Shown piece by piece: positions 1 through 7,281 of a stretch of 9,561 nucleotides of DNA. Made by a program: the position numbers and the translations under genes. Under the pieces are notes generated by a model, which was given only the letters and a program-made list of their open reading frames with translations, was not told the DNA's origin and ran no database searches. Every line of letters starts with the position of its first letter. Within the stretch, counting starts at the first letter, position 1. The stretch comes from Verrucomicrobia bacterium 12-59-8 (GTDB lineage Bacteria; Verrucomicrobiota; Verrucomicrobiae; Verrucomicrobiales; Verrucomicrobiaceae): NCBI GenBank assembly GCA_002279765.1, contig NCCR01000157.1, positions 1 through 9,561 on the forward strand, in the 5' to 3' direction.

Positions 1-145
1 CAAACACGACAAAACTCAGCACCAGCAGAACCGCAGCTCCGCCAAAAATCAGCCACAAGCGTCTGAAAAAATGCCGCAAATTCGGCAACTCCTGGCGCGC
101 CGGCAGGGAGAAGACAGGTTTCTTTAAAAAGTGGGTCACGCTCAT
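1..145 (-). CDS. Partial membrane protein, N-terminus only
   Basis: Only the first 48 codons are inside the window; the gene runs off the left edge. The ATG is preceded in frame by TTG, CGC and a TGA stop, so translation starts at this ATG or at the TTG two bases of code earlier. The peptide has a basic N-terminal stretch (KK at 8-9, then RHFFRR at about 24-29) followed by one hydrophobic helix at about residues 30-48, beginning LWLIFGGAAVLLVL. This is the layout of a signal-anchored, single-span inner membrane protein with its bulk outside the cytoplasm, as in many cell-wall synthesis or envelope proteins. The family cannot be told from so short a piece. No clear Shine-Dalgarno is visible. 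It lies 99 bases downstream of the two-domain hydrolase on the same strand and could share its transcript. Confidence 0.6.
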   Translation of the reverse strand, partial: MSVTHFLKKPVFSLPARQELPNLRHFFRRLWLIFGGAAVLLVLSFVVF

Positions 146-244
146 CAAGCGTCACCATAGGTGAAACGCCAGTCGCATCCCTTGGCCGTTGATTCAAATC
201 CGCCTAAGACTTTGCTACGTGGGCAGGAAACCGGCTGCCGAGCC

Positions 245-2431
245 TTATTTCCAGTCCAGCTTCTCTTTCAAGAACTCAAACGTGCCCACGCCGTTGATGG
301 TATGCGGGCCGTCGAAGTGCTCGATCGTGGTGCGGTCGCCGATGAGGAGCTTGTTGTACAGACGCCGGACTTTGGCGAATTCGTAATTCACCCATTCATC
401 CACGCCCACGCCATCGTTGTGCCCGCGCTCGACCATGAAGGGGCGCGGGGCGATCAGCGCCGCCATCTCGGCATAGTTAAACGTGCGGCCCATGTTCCAC
501 TCCCAGATCTCATATTCATGGGTGTGGATGTAGCTCATCGGCATGTCGCTGCTCACGCACTTGCGCACCCATTCATTGAAGTCTCCGCTGCAAATGCTCA
601 GGCAGTAGTCTTTGAGCACGGCTGGCGTGCGCATGGCAGATTTGCCGCCGTAGCTCAGGCCGTAAAAGGCGATCTTGTCCGGCTGCGTGAACGGCTGCGC
701 CTTCAGCCACTCGAGAATGCGCTGATGCTGACCGTTGATGACGCTGTACAGCGTCAGTCCCAGCGGATTGAGCTTCCGCTGCAAGGTGCGGAACGCGTCC
801 TTGCCGCGATACGGATTGTGCGGGGCAAAGGTGACGAACCCCTGCTCCGCCAGACGCAGCGCGAAAGCTTTATAGGCTGCGTAGGCGCGCTGGGTCTCAT
901 CTGTGGTGATGGTATCTTCGGGGATGCCTTCCAAGCCATGCTGGCAGACGACGACCGGCCGTTTCTCGCCGGGCTTGAGGTCCTTCGGCAGGCACAGCCA
1001 GCCCCAGGCAAAGACATCCTCCCACACATCCATCGTCACCTCATAGATCCTGACCTTGTCCGTCTCGCGCACGAAGCGGCTCCTGGCATTCACCGGCAGG
1101 TTCGGGTCCGGTAGCCGGCCGATGACTTCATTCCAGAAGCGGTCACGTTCACCTGCGGTGTGCTTTTCAAACTCCGCCAGCGACTTAAGCGGCAGCTTGT
1201 CCCAAAACTGCGCTTTGCGCTCCAGTTCGGTGGTCACCAGCAGGCGCTGTGTGAAGGCTTCAAGTTCACGAACCATGCGCTTTTGGCGGGTGGCATCCAC
1301 TTTGGCACGCTGTTCGTTTTTCTGCGGCATGATCGGTTCGATCTTTTTCACGAGCTGATCCGCAACAGCCGCCGGCAGCAAATGGGCGACCACTTGCTTG
1401 AGGCCATGCTCTTCGGTCGCCAGCATGAGCCAGTCGCCGGGCACGAGCGCTTTTGCACGTGCGACTTCAGCCTGCACGGCTTCGAGTGTTGGAGTGGTGA
1501 TCTTGCCGGGTGCGGCGATGTTGCGTTCACCCTGCTTCGCCTCCGGTGGTCCCTGCACATTCGGAAAGCCAAGGTTTTGCACCACCAGCGGACGTGGTGC
1601 GATGAGGGATGCCACTTCGGCATCGCCAAAGTCACGCAGCAGATTGAACACATTGCGGTAAATTGGTTCGGCCCAGACGCCTTCACGCGGCTCAAAGCAG
1701 CCCCAGACATACACGGAGCTGATGCGCTCATCGATGGCCCCGGAATACATCGCGATGAGGCCGCCTTCGCCGAGTCCGGCCACGAGCAGTGGCAGCTTCG
1801 ACTGCGTGCCGAAGTAATCGACGAGAGACAGCATCTTCTGCACTTCGTAACCGATGATGTGCCGCCCCAGTTCGTAGGACTGGCGGTAAATCCATTCGCG
1901 GTGCGGGACGTTGGTTTTCACGTTGAACTTGTCGTTCGTGCTGAACTCGCTGCCACGGCTGATGAGCGCCGGGATGACGATTTCGCAGCCGCTGTAGGCC
2001 AGCATGGCGTCATTCGCCAGCTTCTCGGGGTCGGTATCTGCATCCGGAATGTAGATCACCCGCGCCACGGGCTTGTCTTTCGGCTGAATCAGAATGCCTT
2101 CGCCATGCACACCGTCAAACACCGGCCAGCGCACCCGTAGGATGCGTGCGGTGTCGGTTTCCGCCAGAAGCGCCGGATTGGAGGTGTCACCAACCAGTTC
2201 GAGCGCCGTGATGGGCAGCCTCGCATCCACCATTCCCAGCGCTGCCTTGAGCTTCTCCCTTGTCGGTTTCCGCGTGGCCTTCGACTGCTCGATGAGCCGC
2301 AGCGCCATCTTGTCGATGCCCGCCACCATGGTTGCCGAGAAATCAGGACTCGGTTCCAGCGGTTGGGTGCCGGGCAGCACTTGAGCGTGCAATGAGGAGG
2401 CAATGAGAAGCGGGAGGAGACGTCGGATCAT
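245..2431 (-). CDS. Secreted tandem alpha/beta-hydrolase; N-domain degenerate
   Basis: A 728-residue exported protein with two alpha/beta-hydrolase domains of the dienelactone hydrolase/acetylxylan esterase type. Residues 1-16 form a short signal peptide ending LHA, cut before Q17. The ATG is fixed by an in-frame TGA three codons upstream. Domain 1 (about 95-365) keeps the fold's pattern, but its nucleophile elbow reads GLGEG (219-223), with Gly221 where Ser is required. The matching acid strand (APRPLVVQN, 278-286) also lacks an Asp. A charged helical linker follows (about 370-440). Domain 2 (about 450-728) has an oxyanion-side HGLEG (498-502), nucleophile Ser593 in GLSYG, probable acid Asp673 after APRPFMVERG, and His710 in FDGPH. 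Domain 2 is therefore probably an active esterase or peptidase-like hydrolase on an unknown substrate, and domain 1 is probably structural or ligand-binding. It is the last gene of a three-gene run, 45 bases after the esterase. No Shine-Dalgarno sits at normal spacing. Confidence 0.88.
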   Translation of the reverse strand: MIRRLLPLLIASSLHAQVLPGTQPLEPSPDFSATMVAGIDKMALRLIEQSKATRKPTREKLKAALGMVDARLPITALELVGDTSNPALLAETDTARILRVRWPVFDGVHGEGILIQPKDKPVARVIYIPDADTDPEKLANDAMLAYSGCEIVIPALISRGSEFSTNDKFNVKTNVPHREWIYRQSYELGRHIIGYEVQKMLSLVDYFGTQSKLPLLVAGLGEGGLIAMYSGAIDERISSVYVWGCFEPREGVWAEPIYRNVFNLLRDFGDAEVASLIAPRPLVVQNLGFPNVQGPPEAKQGERNIAAPGKITTPTLEAVQAEVARAKALVPGDWLMLATEEHGLKQVVAHLLPAAVADQLVKKIEPIMPQKNEQRAKVDATRQKRMVRELEAFTQRLLVTTELERKAQFWDKLPLKSLAEFEKHTAGERDRFWNEVIGRLPDPNLPVNARSRFVRETDKVRIYEVTMDVWEDVFAWGWLCLPKDLKPGEKRPVVVCQHGLEGIPEDTITTDETQRAYAAYKAFALRLAEQGFVTFAPHNPYRGKDAFRTLQRKLNPLGLTLYSVINGQHQRILEWLKAQPFTQPDKIAFYGLSYGGKSAMRTPAVLKDYCLSICSGDFNEWVRKCVSSDMPMSYIHTHEYEIWEWNMGRTFNYAEMAALIAPRPFMVERGHNDGVGVDEWVNYEFAKVRRLYNKLLIGDRTTIEHFDGPHTINGVGTFEFLKEKLDWK

Positions 2432-2476
2432 GGGAGATCAAACGCCCGCCGAGCCTGCCGCCTTGCGCCAGCCCTC

Positions 2477-3187
2477 CTATGACTTCTTCTGCTCAAACAG
2501 CCATTTCCAGAACTCTGGATTGGCGTACGTCTGCGTCCACGAATCATGACCCACCCCAGGGTAGATCGTGAGTTTGACCGGAGCTTCGATCTTTTTGAGC
2601 GCGTCGTAAATCTTGTGGCTGTTTTCGACCGGGACAGCTCCGTCCTTGTCACCGTGGAAGATCCAGCAGGGCAGATGCTTGAGGCGGCTCGCCGTGACCC
2701 AGCGCACACCGGCACCGCCGCAAATGGGCGCGATGGCCGCGTAGGTGTCAGGATATTCAAACGCGGTTTCCCAGGTCCCAAAGCCACCCATGCTGATGCC
2801 GGTGAGATAAACGCGGCTGGTATCAATGTGCAGCGTCTTGATCAGATGATCCGTCAGCGCCTTCACGCCGTGCGGATTCCACAGGTTGTTGGGTTCGCAT
2901 TGCAGACTGGCAATGACTGCAGGGAATTTCTGCCCTGCGGCCAGCAGCTTGGGCGGACCGTGCTTTTTGATCGGTTCAAGATCTGTGCCGCGTTCGCCGG
3001 AGCCGTGCAGAAAAACCACCAGCGGCCACTTCTTCTCTTGGTCCGTCTCGTAGCCCTCCGGCTTGCTCAGCAGGTAGTGGTAGTTGACCTTGATGACAAA
3101 ATCGCCGCTGAAGGAGGTCGGCGTTTGCGGGTCGGCGAGAAGCAGGGATGAGGTGGCGAGAATGAAGAAAGCGGCAATTTTAACCAT
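2477..3187 (-). CDS. Secreted serine esterase, alpha/beta-hydrolase fold
   Basis: A 236-residue hydrolase resembling the 'predicted peptidase'/PHB-depolymerase-like esterases. I chose the ATG that gives a classical signal peptide, MVKIAAFFILATSSLLLA, cut before Asp19. The open frame continues upstream to 3412, but that extension overlaps the metallopeptidase gene and reads as non-coding Cys/Trp-rich sequence. Visible motifs are the oxyanion-loop HGSGERG (61-67), nucleophile Ser132 in GISMGG, acid Asp182 in HGDKDGAVP and His214 in GVGHDSW, so the catalytic triad is complete. The mature protein is compact, with no lid or carbohydrate-binding domain. Substrate is unknown; a short-chain ester or acylated polysaccharide is plausible for this fold. 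It follows the metallopeptidase by 43 bases and precedes the tandem hydrolase by 45 bases, all on one strand, so one transcript is likely. No clear Shine-Dalgarno precedes the start. Confidence 0.88.
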   Translation of the reverse strand: MVKIAAFFILATSSLLLADPQTPTSFSGDFVIKVNYHYLLSKPEGYETDQEKKWPLVVFLHGSGERGTDLEPIKKHGPPKLLAAGQKFPAVIASLQCEPNNLWNPHGVKALTDHLIKTLHIDTSRVYLTGISMGGFGTWETAFEYPDTYAAIAPICGGAGVRWVTASRLKHLPCWIFHGDKDGAVPVENSHKIYDALKKIEAPVKLTIYPGVGHDSWTQTYANPEFWKWLFEQKKS

Positions 3188-3230
3188 GGCAGCACAACGT
3201 GACCCACATGCGACGCCTTGCCAATGCAGA

Positions 3231-3926
3231 TCAACGCGGCCGCATCTTTCCCGTGCCGGGCAGGGCGCTGAGGAAGAAGTAGCGCGGTGAGCGCAGCAGG
3301 TCGCCCACTTCACGGATGGCCATGCAGAAGAGCAGTTCATCCAGCCGGCCGCTGGCCTGAGGATGATTTTTGAGATGCTCGTCCAGGAAGCGGCGCAGGC
3401 GCTTGTTGGCATTGAGTTCCAGAGGCACGCTGCCGAGGTTCAGCAGCAGCAGCAGGGTGAATACAGAAGCAACGACGAGAATGGCGATCCGTGGCACCAG
3501 AATGCGGGCAATCATGAGGCCCACGATGACGGAGACAGCGGCCATGGGGACGTAGCGGCTCATGCGGATGCAGCTCTGCCGCCATTTGAGTTCGCCGAGG
3601 CTGTCGCCGGTTTGCAGCGCATGCGCCGCCTCATGCAGAGCGATGGCCCAGGCGGAAAGGGTCGTGCCCTGGGCGACATCAGGACGCAGAAACAGACGAC
3701 GACGTGTCGGATCGAAGTAATCTGTGACAACAGCGTTGTGTTCGACCACCTGCACATCATCAGCCCCTTCGAATTTGAGAAACATGAGGGCGATCTCTCT
3801 GCCGGTATGCGCCGTGGGCGCGCTGGCACGAGCTCCTTTGAGCATCATGGACTCATGACGTCCCTGCGCCCAGCGGGCGACGGCAAGACTGAGGCAGAGA
3901 ACAACGATGACGAGGATGAACATCAT
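3231..3926 (-). CDS. Membrane zinc metallopeptidase, YugP-like (Zn_peptidase_2)
   Basis: A 231-residue membrane-bound neutral zinc peptidase of the YugP/Zn_peptidase_2 type. An N-terminal hydrophobic helix (about 2-16) anchors it. The family's middle region follows: a TGREIA segment (41-46), a VVTDYFDP stretch (66-73) and the zinc-binding helix ALHEAAH, in which His98 and His102 bind zinc and Glu99 is the catalytic base. Two adjoining hydrophobic helices cover about 126-165. Glu170 in VPLELNANKR is the likely third zinc ligand, matching the family's conserved Pro-x-Glu site. The C-terminal half is helical and basic. Biological substrates of this family are poorly known; a role in membrane protein turnover is inferred. 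It is the first gene of the minus-strand run and diverges from the propeller gene. Translation could begin at either of two adjacent ATGs. Confidence 0.9.
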   Translation of the reverse strand: MMFILVIVVLCLSLAVARWAQGRHESMMLKGARASAPTAHTGREIALMFLKFEGADDVQVVEHNAVVTDYFDPTRRRLFLRPDVAQGTTLSAWAIALHEAAHALQTGDSLGELKWRQSCIRMSRYVPMAAVSVIVGLMIARILVPRIAILVVASVFTLLLLLNLGSVPLELNANKRLRRFLDEHLKNHPQASGRLDELLFCMAIREVGDLLRSPRYFFLSALPGTGKMRPR

Positions 3927-4021
3927 AAGAGGGCGGAATCACCCTCGCAGCAATACGGGGGCTGGCAAACCGTCCGTGCGTTGATCTTGCGTTCAGGCAG
4001 GGAGCGTGATTGCATGACGAT
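3927..4021. promoter_or_regulatory. Divergent intergenic region, probable promoters both ways
   Basis: This 95-base gap separates the outward-facing metallopeptidase (minus) and propeller (plus) genes, so both transcripts must begin here or inside the opposing genes. I see no convincing -35/-10 pair in either direction; TTGATC at 3981 is the best -35-like hexamer for the plus strand but lacks a good -10 partner. The promoter role is inferred from gene orientation only. Confidence 0.4.
3929..3946 (-). promoter_or_regulatory. Small inverted repeat in front of metallopeptidase start
   Basis: GAGGG (3946-3942) and CCCTC (3933-3929) form a perfect 5-bp stem around an 8-base loop, ending two bases before the metallopeptidase ATG. 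The 5' arm is the only Shine-Dalgarno-like purine run near this start, so folding would hide it. The stem is short and could be chance. Confidence 0.25.
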
Positions 4022-5035
4022 ATGATTCGTTTTGTCATCCTCTGCCTGCTTGCCTCAGGTCTTTCTCATGCTGAAGACATTTTGGGACAGGGAGCATTTC
4101 GTTATCGAGTGGTGCCAAACTGGGGACGTGAGGCGCTGGCGCAGGTGAATGTGAAAAACGGCCACGCTGTGGCGGTCGATTCATTTGGGCGGCTGCTTTT
4201 TCTCACGGATGATGCGAGGAATAATGTGATCATGCTCGATCCGAAAACAGGTGCCTTAATCAAGCACTGGACGGCGCGCATGCCGGGGGCGCATGGGATA
4301 AGCCTTGTGCGCGAAGGGGAGCGCGAGGTGCTCTTCATCACGGACACGCAGCTCCATGAGGTGCGCAAAATGACGCTCGATGGCGAAGAGCTGGCGCTAT
4401 TTGCGTGGCCGGAGCAGGCGAAGCTGCATGCGAACGCGAATGAATACCGGCCTTCGAAAACGATTCACTTCGCAAACGGGGAGTTCTGTGTGTTCGATGG
4501 TTACGGGAAGGACTACATTTTTCATTACAAGCCGGATGGCTCGCTGCTGCGCTGGTGGGGTGGAAATCTGGGGGAAGGGGAGAACCAGATGAAGCACTGG
4601 GGGCCACATGGCGGGGCTTTGGATGTGTCGGATTCGGCAAAATCACGCATCATTATCGCCATGAGCGACCAGCAGGAGATCAAGCGCTTCACGGCGGATG
4701 GTCGCTTCATCGACAAAATCGCGATGCCCGGCGGGAATCCGCGAGACATCGTACTTTGGGGAGAGTACGCGATTGTGCCACATCTGGGCGACCAGTGGCC
4801 GAAGGACAAAAATGCACCCGGTTTCATTTCCATTGTGGATCGCGACTATCGGATCGTGTCAAATATTGGTGCCCCTGCGGCGGTTTATCAGGACGGCGTG
4901 CTGCAGCCGATGCAGAGCGACGGCAAGACTTTCATTCATCCGCATGGCGTGGCCGTGGATGCCGAGGGAAACCTTTATGTGGCGCAGTTTGCCTCGGCTG
5001 CTGCTCCCTTGCTGAAACTGGAGCGCATCAAGTGA
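4022..5035 (+). CDS. Secreted NHL-repeat / six-bladed beta-propeller protein
   Basis: A 337-residue exported protein. The signal peptide is MIRFVILCLLASGLSHA, cut before Glu18. A TTG four codons upstream (4010) is an alternative start and has GGAG at 4001-4004 with five-base spacing; I prefer the ATG because it gives a normal signal peptide without an acidic leader. The mature protein carries repeated NHL-like blades: HAVAVDSFGRLLFLTD (48-63), AHGISLVREGEREVLFITD (90-108), a central FDGYGKDYIFHYKPDG (158-173) and a final HPHGVAVDAEGNLYVAQ (306-322). Such propellers bind ligands or partner proteins; some relatives resemble the lyase domain of peptidyl-glycine alpha-amidating enzyme. I see no proof of catalysis here. 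The short insert GGNLGEGENQMKHWGPHGG (180-198), rich in Gly and His, may be a binding loop. A companion exported protein follows after 37 bases, which suggests an operon. One sampled row of the gene (4201-4260) is about 45% G+C by hand count, below the other genes sampled. Confidence 0.85.
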   Translation: MIRFVILCLLASGLSHAEDILGQGAFRYRVVPNWGREALAQVNVKNGHAVAVDSFGRLLFLTDDARNNVIMLDPKTGALIKHWTARMPGAHGISLVREGEREVLFITDTQLHEVRKMTLDGEELALFAWPEQAKLHANANEYRPSKTIHFANGEFCVFDGYGKDYIFHYKPDGSLLRWWGGNLGEGENQMKHWGPHGGALDVSDSAKSRIIIAMSDQQEIKRFTADGRFIDKIAMPGGNPRDIVLWGEYAIVPHLGDQWPKDKNAPGFISIVDRDYRIVSNIGAPAAVYQDGVLQPMQSDGKTFIHPHGVAVDAEGNLYVAQFASAAAPLLKLERIK

Positions 5036-5072
5036 GTGCAACTTTCGGCAGGCGGATGAGTTACTATCAGCA

Positions 5073-5888
5073 ATGAACACGGAGACTAGCTATCAGGTTG
5101 CCAACAGAGCGCAGCGGCGGAAAATGGCCGTCATGCGTCCTCTGGTTTTCTTTTTTGCCCTTGTCATGGCTGCCGTGGCCCAGTCCGAAGGTGACAAACC
5201 AAAGCCGCCGTCTCCCCCGCCGAAACCGGGTGAAGGGCCGCCGCATCGTGATGGCGAGCACCGTGGTCCGTCGGGAATGATGCCTGGGATGGGCAAGCCG
5301 CCGCGTGGGTTTGATGGATTTGAAAGGCTTTCCGAAACCGAGAAGCAGAAGGTGCGTGCCGCCTTTGAAAAAGCCTGGCAGCGTCCCGAGGTGATCGAAT
5401 CGCGCGACAAGGCGCTGAAGGCGAATGAGGAGATGCGCAATACGCTGCATGCAGCGCTGAAGGAAATTGATCCCGAAGTCGTGGTCATCTTGGAGAAGAT
5501 CAAACCGCAGTTCCCGATGGATCAGCGCGGCCTGCCGGAAATGCCCAGGCCGGATTCACCCAATTTTGCCCATATGGCAGCCATACGGCTCGGAGCGGAA
5601 CTGCAATCAATCTCCCGGCCAGAGCGGCGGGACGAGACGCGGGGTTTTCATGAGCGGCTCTTGCAACTGCCACGCATCAAAGAAGCGCTGGCGAAGCTGG
5701 ATGCACTCCCGCCTGCGGAGCGCATGGAGGCCTTCAAAAAGTTTCGCGACATCTACCGCGAGGCGGCGGGTCAGGAATTTATGAAATTTCGTGAGAGGGG
5801 AGGAGACAGAGGGGATCCCAAGGACGGATTTCGCCGTCCGCCACCGGACCAAGACAAGCCTGCTCCTCACGGGGAACCGAAGCCGTAA
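5073..5888 (+). CDS. Exported Pro/Gly-rich protein with helical core, unknown function
   Basis: I do not recognise a firm family. The open frame is 271 residues from the first ATG. ATGs at 5124 and 5133 are equally possible, and the latter gives the cleanest signal peptide, MRPLVFFFALVMAAVA, before Gln37. Next comes a low-complexity Pro/Gly/Lys/His/Met segment (about 41-80), then a charged helical region (about 84-145) beginning RLSETEKQKV. A second helical region (about 163-238) contains the segment LDALPPAERMEAFKKF, and the tail is again Pro/Asp/Arg-rich. The LSETE...helix pattern recalls periplasmic CpxP/Spy/heavy-metal-resistance proteins with LTxxQ motifs, but the match is only by general character. 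It starts 37 bases after the propeller gene and probably shares its transcript. Its stop codon is 6 bases from the sdhB stop, with the two genes converging and no obvious terminator between them. Confidence 0.72.
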   Translation: MNTETSYQVANRAQRRKMAVMRPLVFFFALVMAAVAQSEGDKPKPPSPPPKPGEGPPHRDGEHRGPSGMMPGMGKPPRGFDGFERLSETEKQKVRAAFEKAWQRPEVIESRDKALKANEEMRNTLHAALKEIDPEVVVILEKIKPQFPMDQRGLPEMPRPDSPNFAHMAAIRLGAELQSISRPERRDETRGFHERLLQLPRIKEALAKLDALPPAERMEAFKKFRDIYREAAGQEFMKFRERGGDRGDPKDGFRRPPPDQDKPAPHGEPKP

Positions 5889-5894
5889 AATGGA

Positions 5895-6683
5895 TCAGTC
5901 GCCGCCGCCAGCTTCCTTGCGGGTGTTGCCAAAGGCGTCTTTGACAGCCGCCACGGCGTAGTCGCGATTGAGCTTGGTGATCCAGCGCACGCTGATCTCC
6001 TTCGGGCAAGCGGCTTCGCACTCGTATTGATTGGTGCAGTTGCCGAATCCTTCTTTGTCCATCTGGCGGACCATGCCGAGGGTGCGACGGTCTTTTTCAG
6101 GCTGGCCTTGGGGCAGAGAATTGAGCTGGCCGGCTTTCGCGGAGACGAAGAGCATGGCGCTGGCGTTTTTACAGGCGGCAACGCAGGCACCGCAGCCGAT
6201 GCACTCGGCGGCGTCCATGGCGGCGTCGGCGACGACTTTGCCAATGGGGAGGGCGTTGGCGTCCTGAGGCGCACCGGTGCGCACGCTGATGAATCCGCCG
6301 GCCTGTTGAATGCGGTCAAAGGCACCACGGTCGATCATGAGATCCTTCAAGACGGGGAAGGCACGTGCACGGAAGGGCTCGACCCAGATGGTGTCTCCGG
6401 TGCGGAACTTGCGCATGTGAAGCTGGCAGGTCGTGGTGGCTTTTGCGGGGCCGTGCGGCACGCCGTTGATCTGCATGGAGCACATGCCGCAGATGCCTTC
6501 ACGGCAGTCATGGTCAAAGGCCACGGGGTCTTCACCCTTAGAGATGAGGCGCTCGTTGACGATGTCCATCATCTCCAGGAAGGAGGCATGATCAGGAATG
6601 TCCGGGGCGTCGATGTCCTGGAAATGACCGGGTTGCGAGCCGTTCTGACGCCAGACTTTGAGGTGCAGATTGAGTTGAGACAT
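5895..6683 (-). CDS. sdhB: Succinate dehydrogenase/fumarate reductase iron-sulfur subunit
   Basis: A 262-residue electron-transfer subunit of complex II, moving electrons from SdhA FADH2 to the membrane quinone site. The [2Fe-2S] ligands are Cys60, Cys65, Cys68 and Cys86 in an N-terminal ferredoxin-like domain. The C-terminal domain has [11 protein letters not shown] (161-171) and [12 protein letters not shown] (216-227). By analogy with E. coli SdhB, Cys161/164/167/226 bind [4Fe-4S] and Cys171/216/222 bind [3Fe-4S]. All ligands are present. The linker with [15 protein letters not shown] (129-143) is typical of the Bacteroidota/Verrucomicrobiota type-B group. The start is the ATG giving [11 protein letters not shown]; an upstream in-frame extension to 6905 lies inside the nucleotidyltransferase gene and is not coding. 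No Shine-Dalgarno is seen. It is separated from sdhA by two foreign-looking genes and begins 22 bases after the second. Confidence 0.96.
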   Translation of the reverse strand: MSQLNLHLKVWRQNGSQPGHFQDIDAPDIPDHASFLEMMDIVNERLISKGEDPVAFDHDCREGICGMCSMQINGVPHGPAKATTTCQLHMRKFRTGDTIWVEPFRARAFPVLKDLMIDRGAFDRIQQAGGFISVRTGAPQDANALPIGKVVADAAMDAAECIGCGACVAACKNASAMLFVSAKAGQLNSLPQGQPEKDRRTLGMVRQMDKEGFGNCTNQYECEAACPKEISVRWITKLNRDYAVAAVKDAFGNTRKEAGGGD

Positions 6684-6705
6684 GGGAACTTGGTTTGATG
6701 AAAAA

Positions 6706-7281
6706 TTAAGCGGCGAGGGCGATTTCCTGGCTGATCTGGGCCAGATTGAGGTGAATCCAGCGTGTTTCGCCAATGTAATGGCCGAGAGCCTCAGTGACAC
6801 GGGTTTGGAGTTGATCCCTGGTGAAGTAGCGCTGGTGGGCCAGTGCAAGAATGTCAGCTTGATCGTTCGGTGAAAACCTGGAGAGCTTTGATACCGCAAG
6901 ATCAACAGGGCAGAAGACGAGCAGATGAATCAGCCGCTGCTCATTGCCCATCCCCTCCCATTCAACGCAGCACTCACGATGATCGGGATGCAGAAGTGCG
7001 AAGGTGTCATTGTAAGTGGTGTCAAAGTAAATGCATGACGGCTTTCCCGTTTCACGCATGTAGTCGATGACCAGCTTTTCAAAAGGGAGGATCAATCGCC
7101 GGGAGAAAGTGGCGTCCACATCGTCGGTGTAGCGTGTGCCGCAGTGGTAATGAACGGCCATGCCTCCAGCGAGGTACATCTGGATGGGTTCACCGGCGTA
7201 CCCGCTGTCGCGTAGAAAGCCGTCGATTCGATCCATCATTTCGCCCATGGCACGGGTCAGCTCTGGATGAAGACTATGCAT
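6706..7281 (-). CDS. Nucleotidyltransferase-fold protein, DUF6036/AbiEii-like
   Basis: A 191-residue protein of the polymerase-beta-like nucleotidyltransferase superfamily, closest in character to DUF6036 and the AbiEii/MenA toxins. The signature is intact: [10 protein letters not shown] (37-46) gives the Gly-Gly nucleotide-binding turn, and [11 protein letters not shown] (52-62) holds the metal-binding Asp54-x-Asp56. The third element, [20 protein letters not shown] (125-144), contains Lys132 and the acidic helix common to these families. Catalysis would transfer a nucleotide to RNA, a protein or a small molecule; the target is unknown. The start is set by GAGGAG (7295-7290) eight bases upstream of the ATG; the frame is open to 7371 but that part overlaps the preceding gene. 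It overlaps the upstream small gene by 8 bases, implying translational coupling, and ends 22 bases before sdhB. Its location inside the sdh operon is unusual. Toxin, antitoxin-like modifier or domesticated enzyme are all possible. Confidence 0.8.
   Translation of the reverse strand: MHSLHPELTRAMGEMMDRIDGFLRDSGYAGEPIQMYLAGGMAVHYHCGTRYTDDVDATFSRRLILPFEKLVIDYMRETGKPSCIYFDTTYNDTFALLHPDHRECCVEWEGMGNEQRLIHLLVFCPVDLAVSKLSRFSPNDQADILALAHQRYFTRDQLQTRVTEALGHYIGETRWIHLNLAQISQEIALAA

Noticed and set aside
222..239. GGCAG/CTGCC inverted repeat after the tandem hydrolase stop as a terminator
   Set aside because: The stem is only 5 bp with an 8-base loop, and no T-run follows on the minus strand. This is too weak to call a terminator. 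The rest of 146-244 shows nothing.
161..2140. Long plus-strand open frames (161-1114 and 1160-2140) opposite the tandem hydrolase
   Set aside because: They are antisense to a gene with a signal peptide and recognisable catalytic motifs. Their translations are rich in Arg, His and Ala without any family motif, as expected for shadows of GC-rich coding sequence.
3188..3412. N-terminal extension of the small esterase
   Set aside because: It overlaps the metallopeptidase gene and is low-quality Cys/Trp/Ser-rich sequence. Starting at 3187 gives a proper signal peptide.
4010..4021. TTG start four codons before the propeller ATG
   Set aside because: It has a GGAG at acceptable spacing, so it is possible, but it would add His-Asp-Asp ahead of the signal peptide, which is atypical. 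I kept the ATG and noted the alternative.
3363..4025. 220-residue plus-strand frame opposite the metallopeptidase
   Set aside because: Antisense to a gene with the HEAAH zinc motif. It is rich in Gln, Glu, His and Asp without domain signals.
4201..4260. Lower G+C in the propeller gene as a sign of horizontal transfer
   Set aside because: Only one row was hand-counted and no mobile element or integration mark flanks the gene. The variation is within what one genome can show.
6027..6698. 223-residue plus-strand frame opposite sdhB
   Set aside because: It lies fully antisense to sdhB, whose iron-sulfur motifs are unmistakable. No motif or start context supports it.
6684..6905. N-terminal extension of SdhB
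   Set aside because: It lies within the nucleotidyltransferase gene in another frame. SdhB proteins normally begin close to the chosen Met, and the family match starts there.
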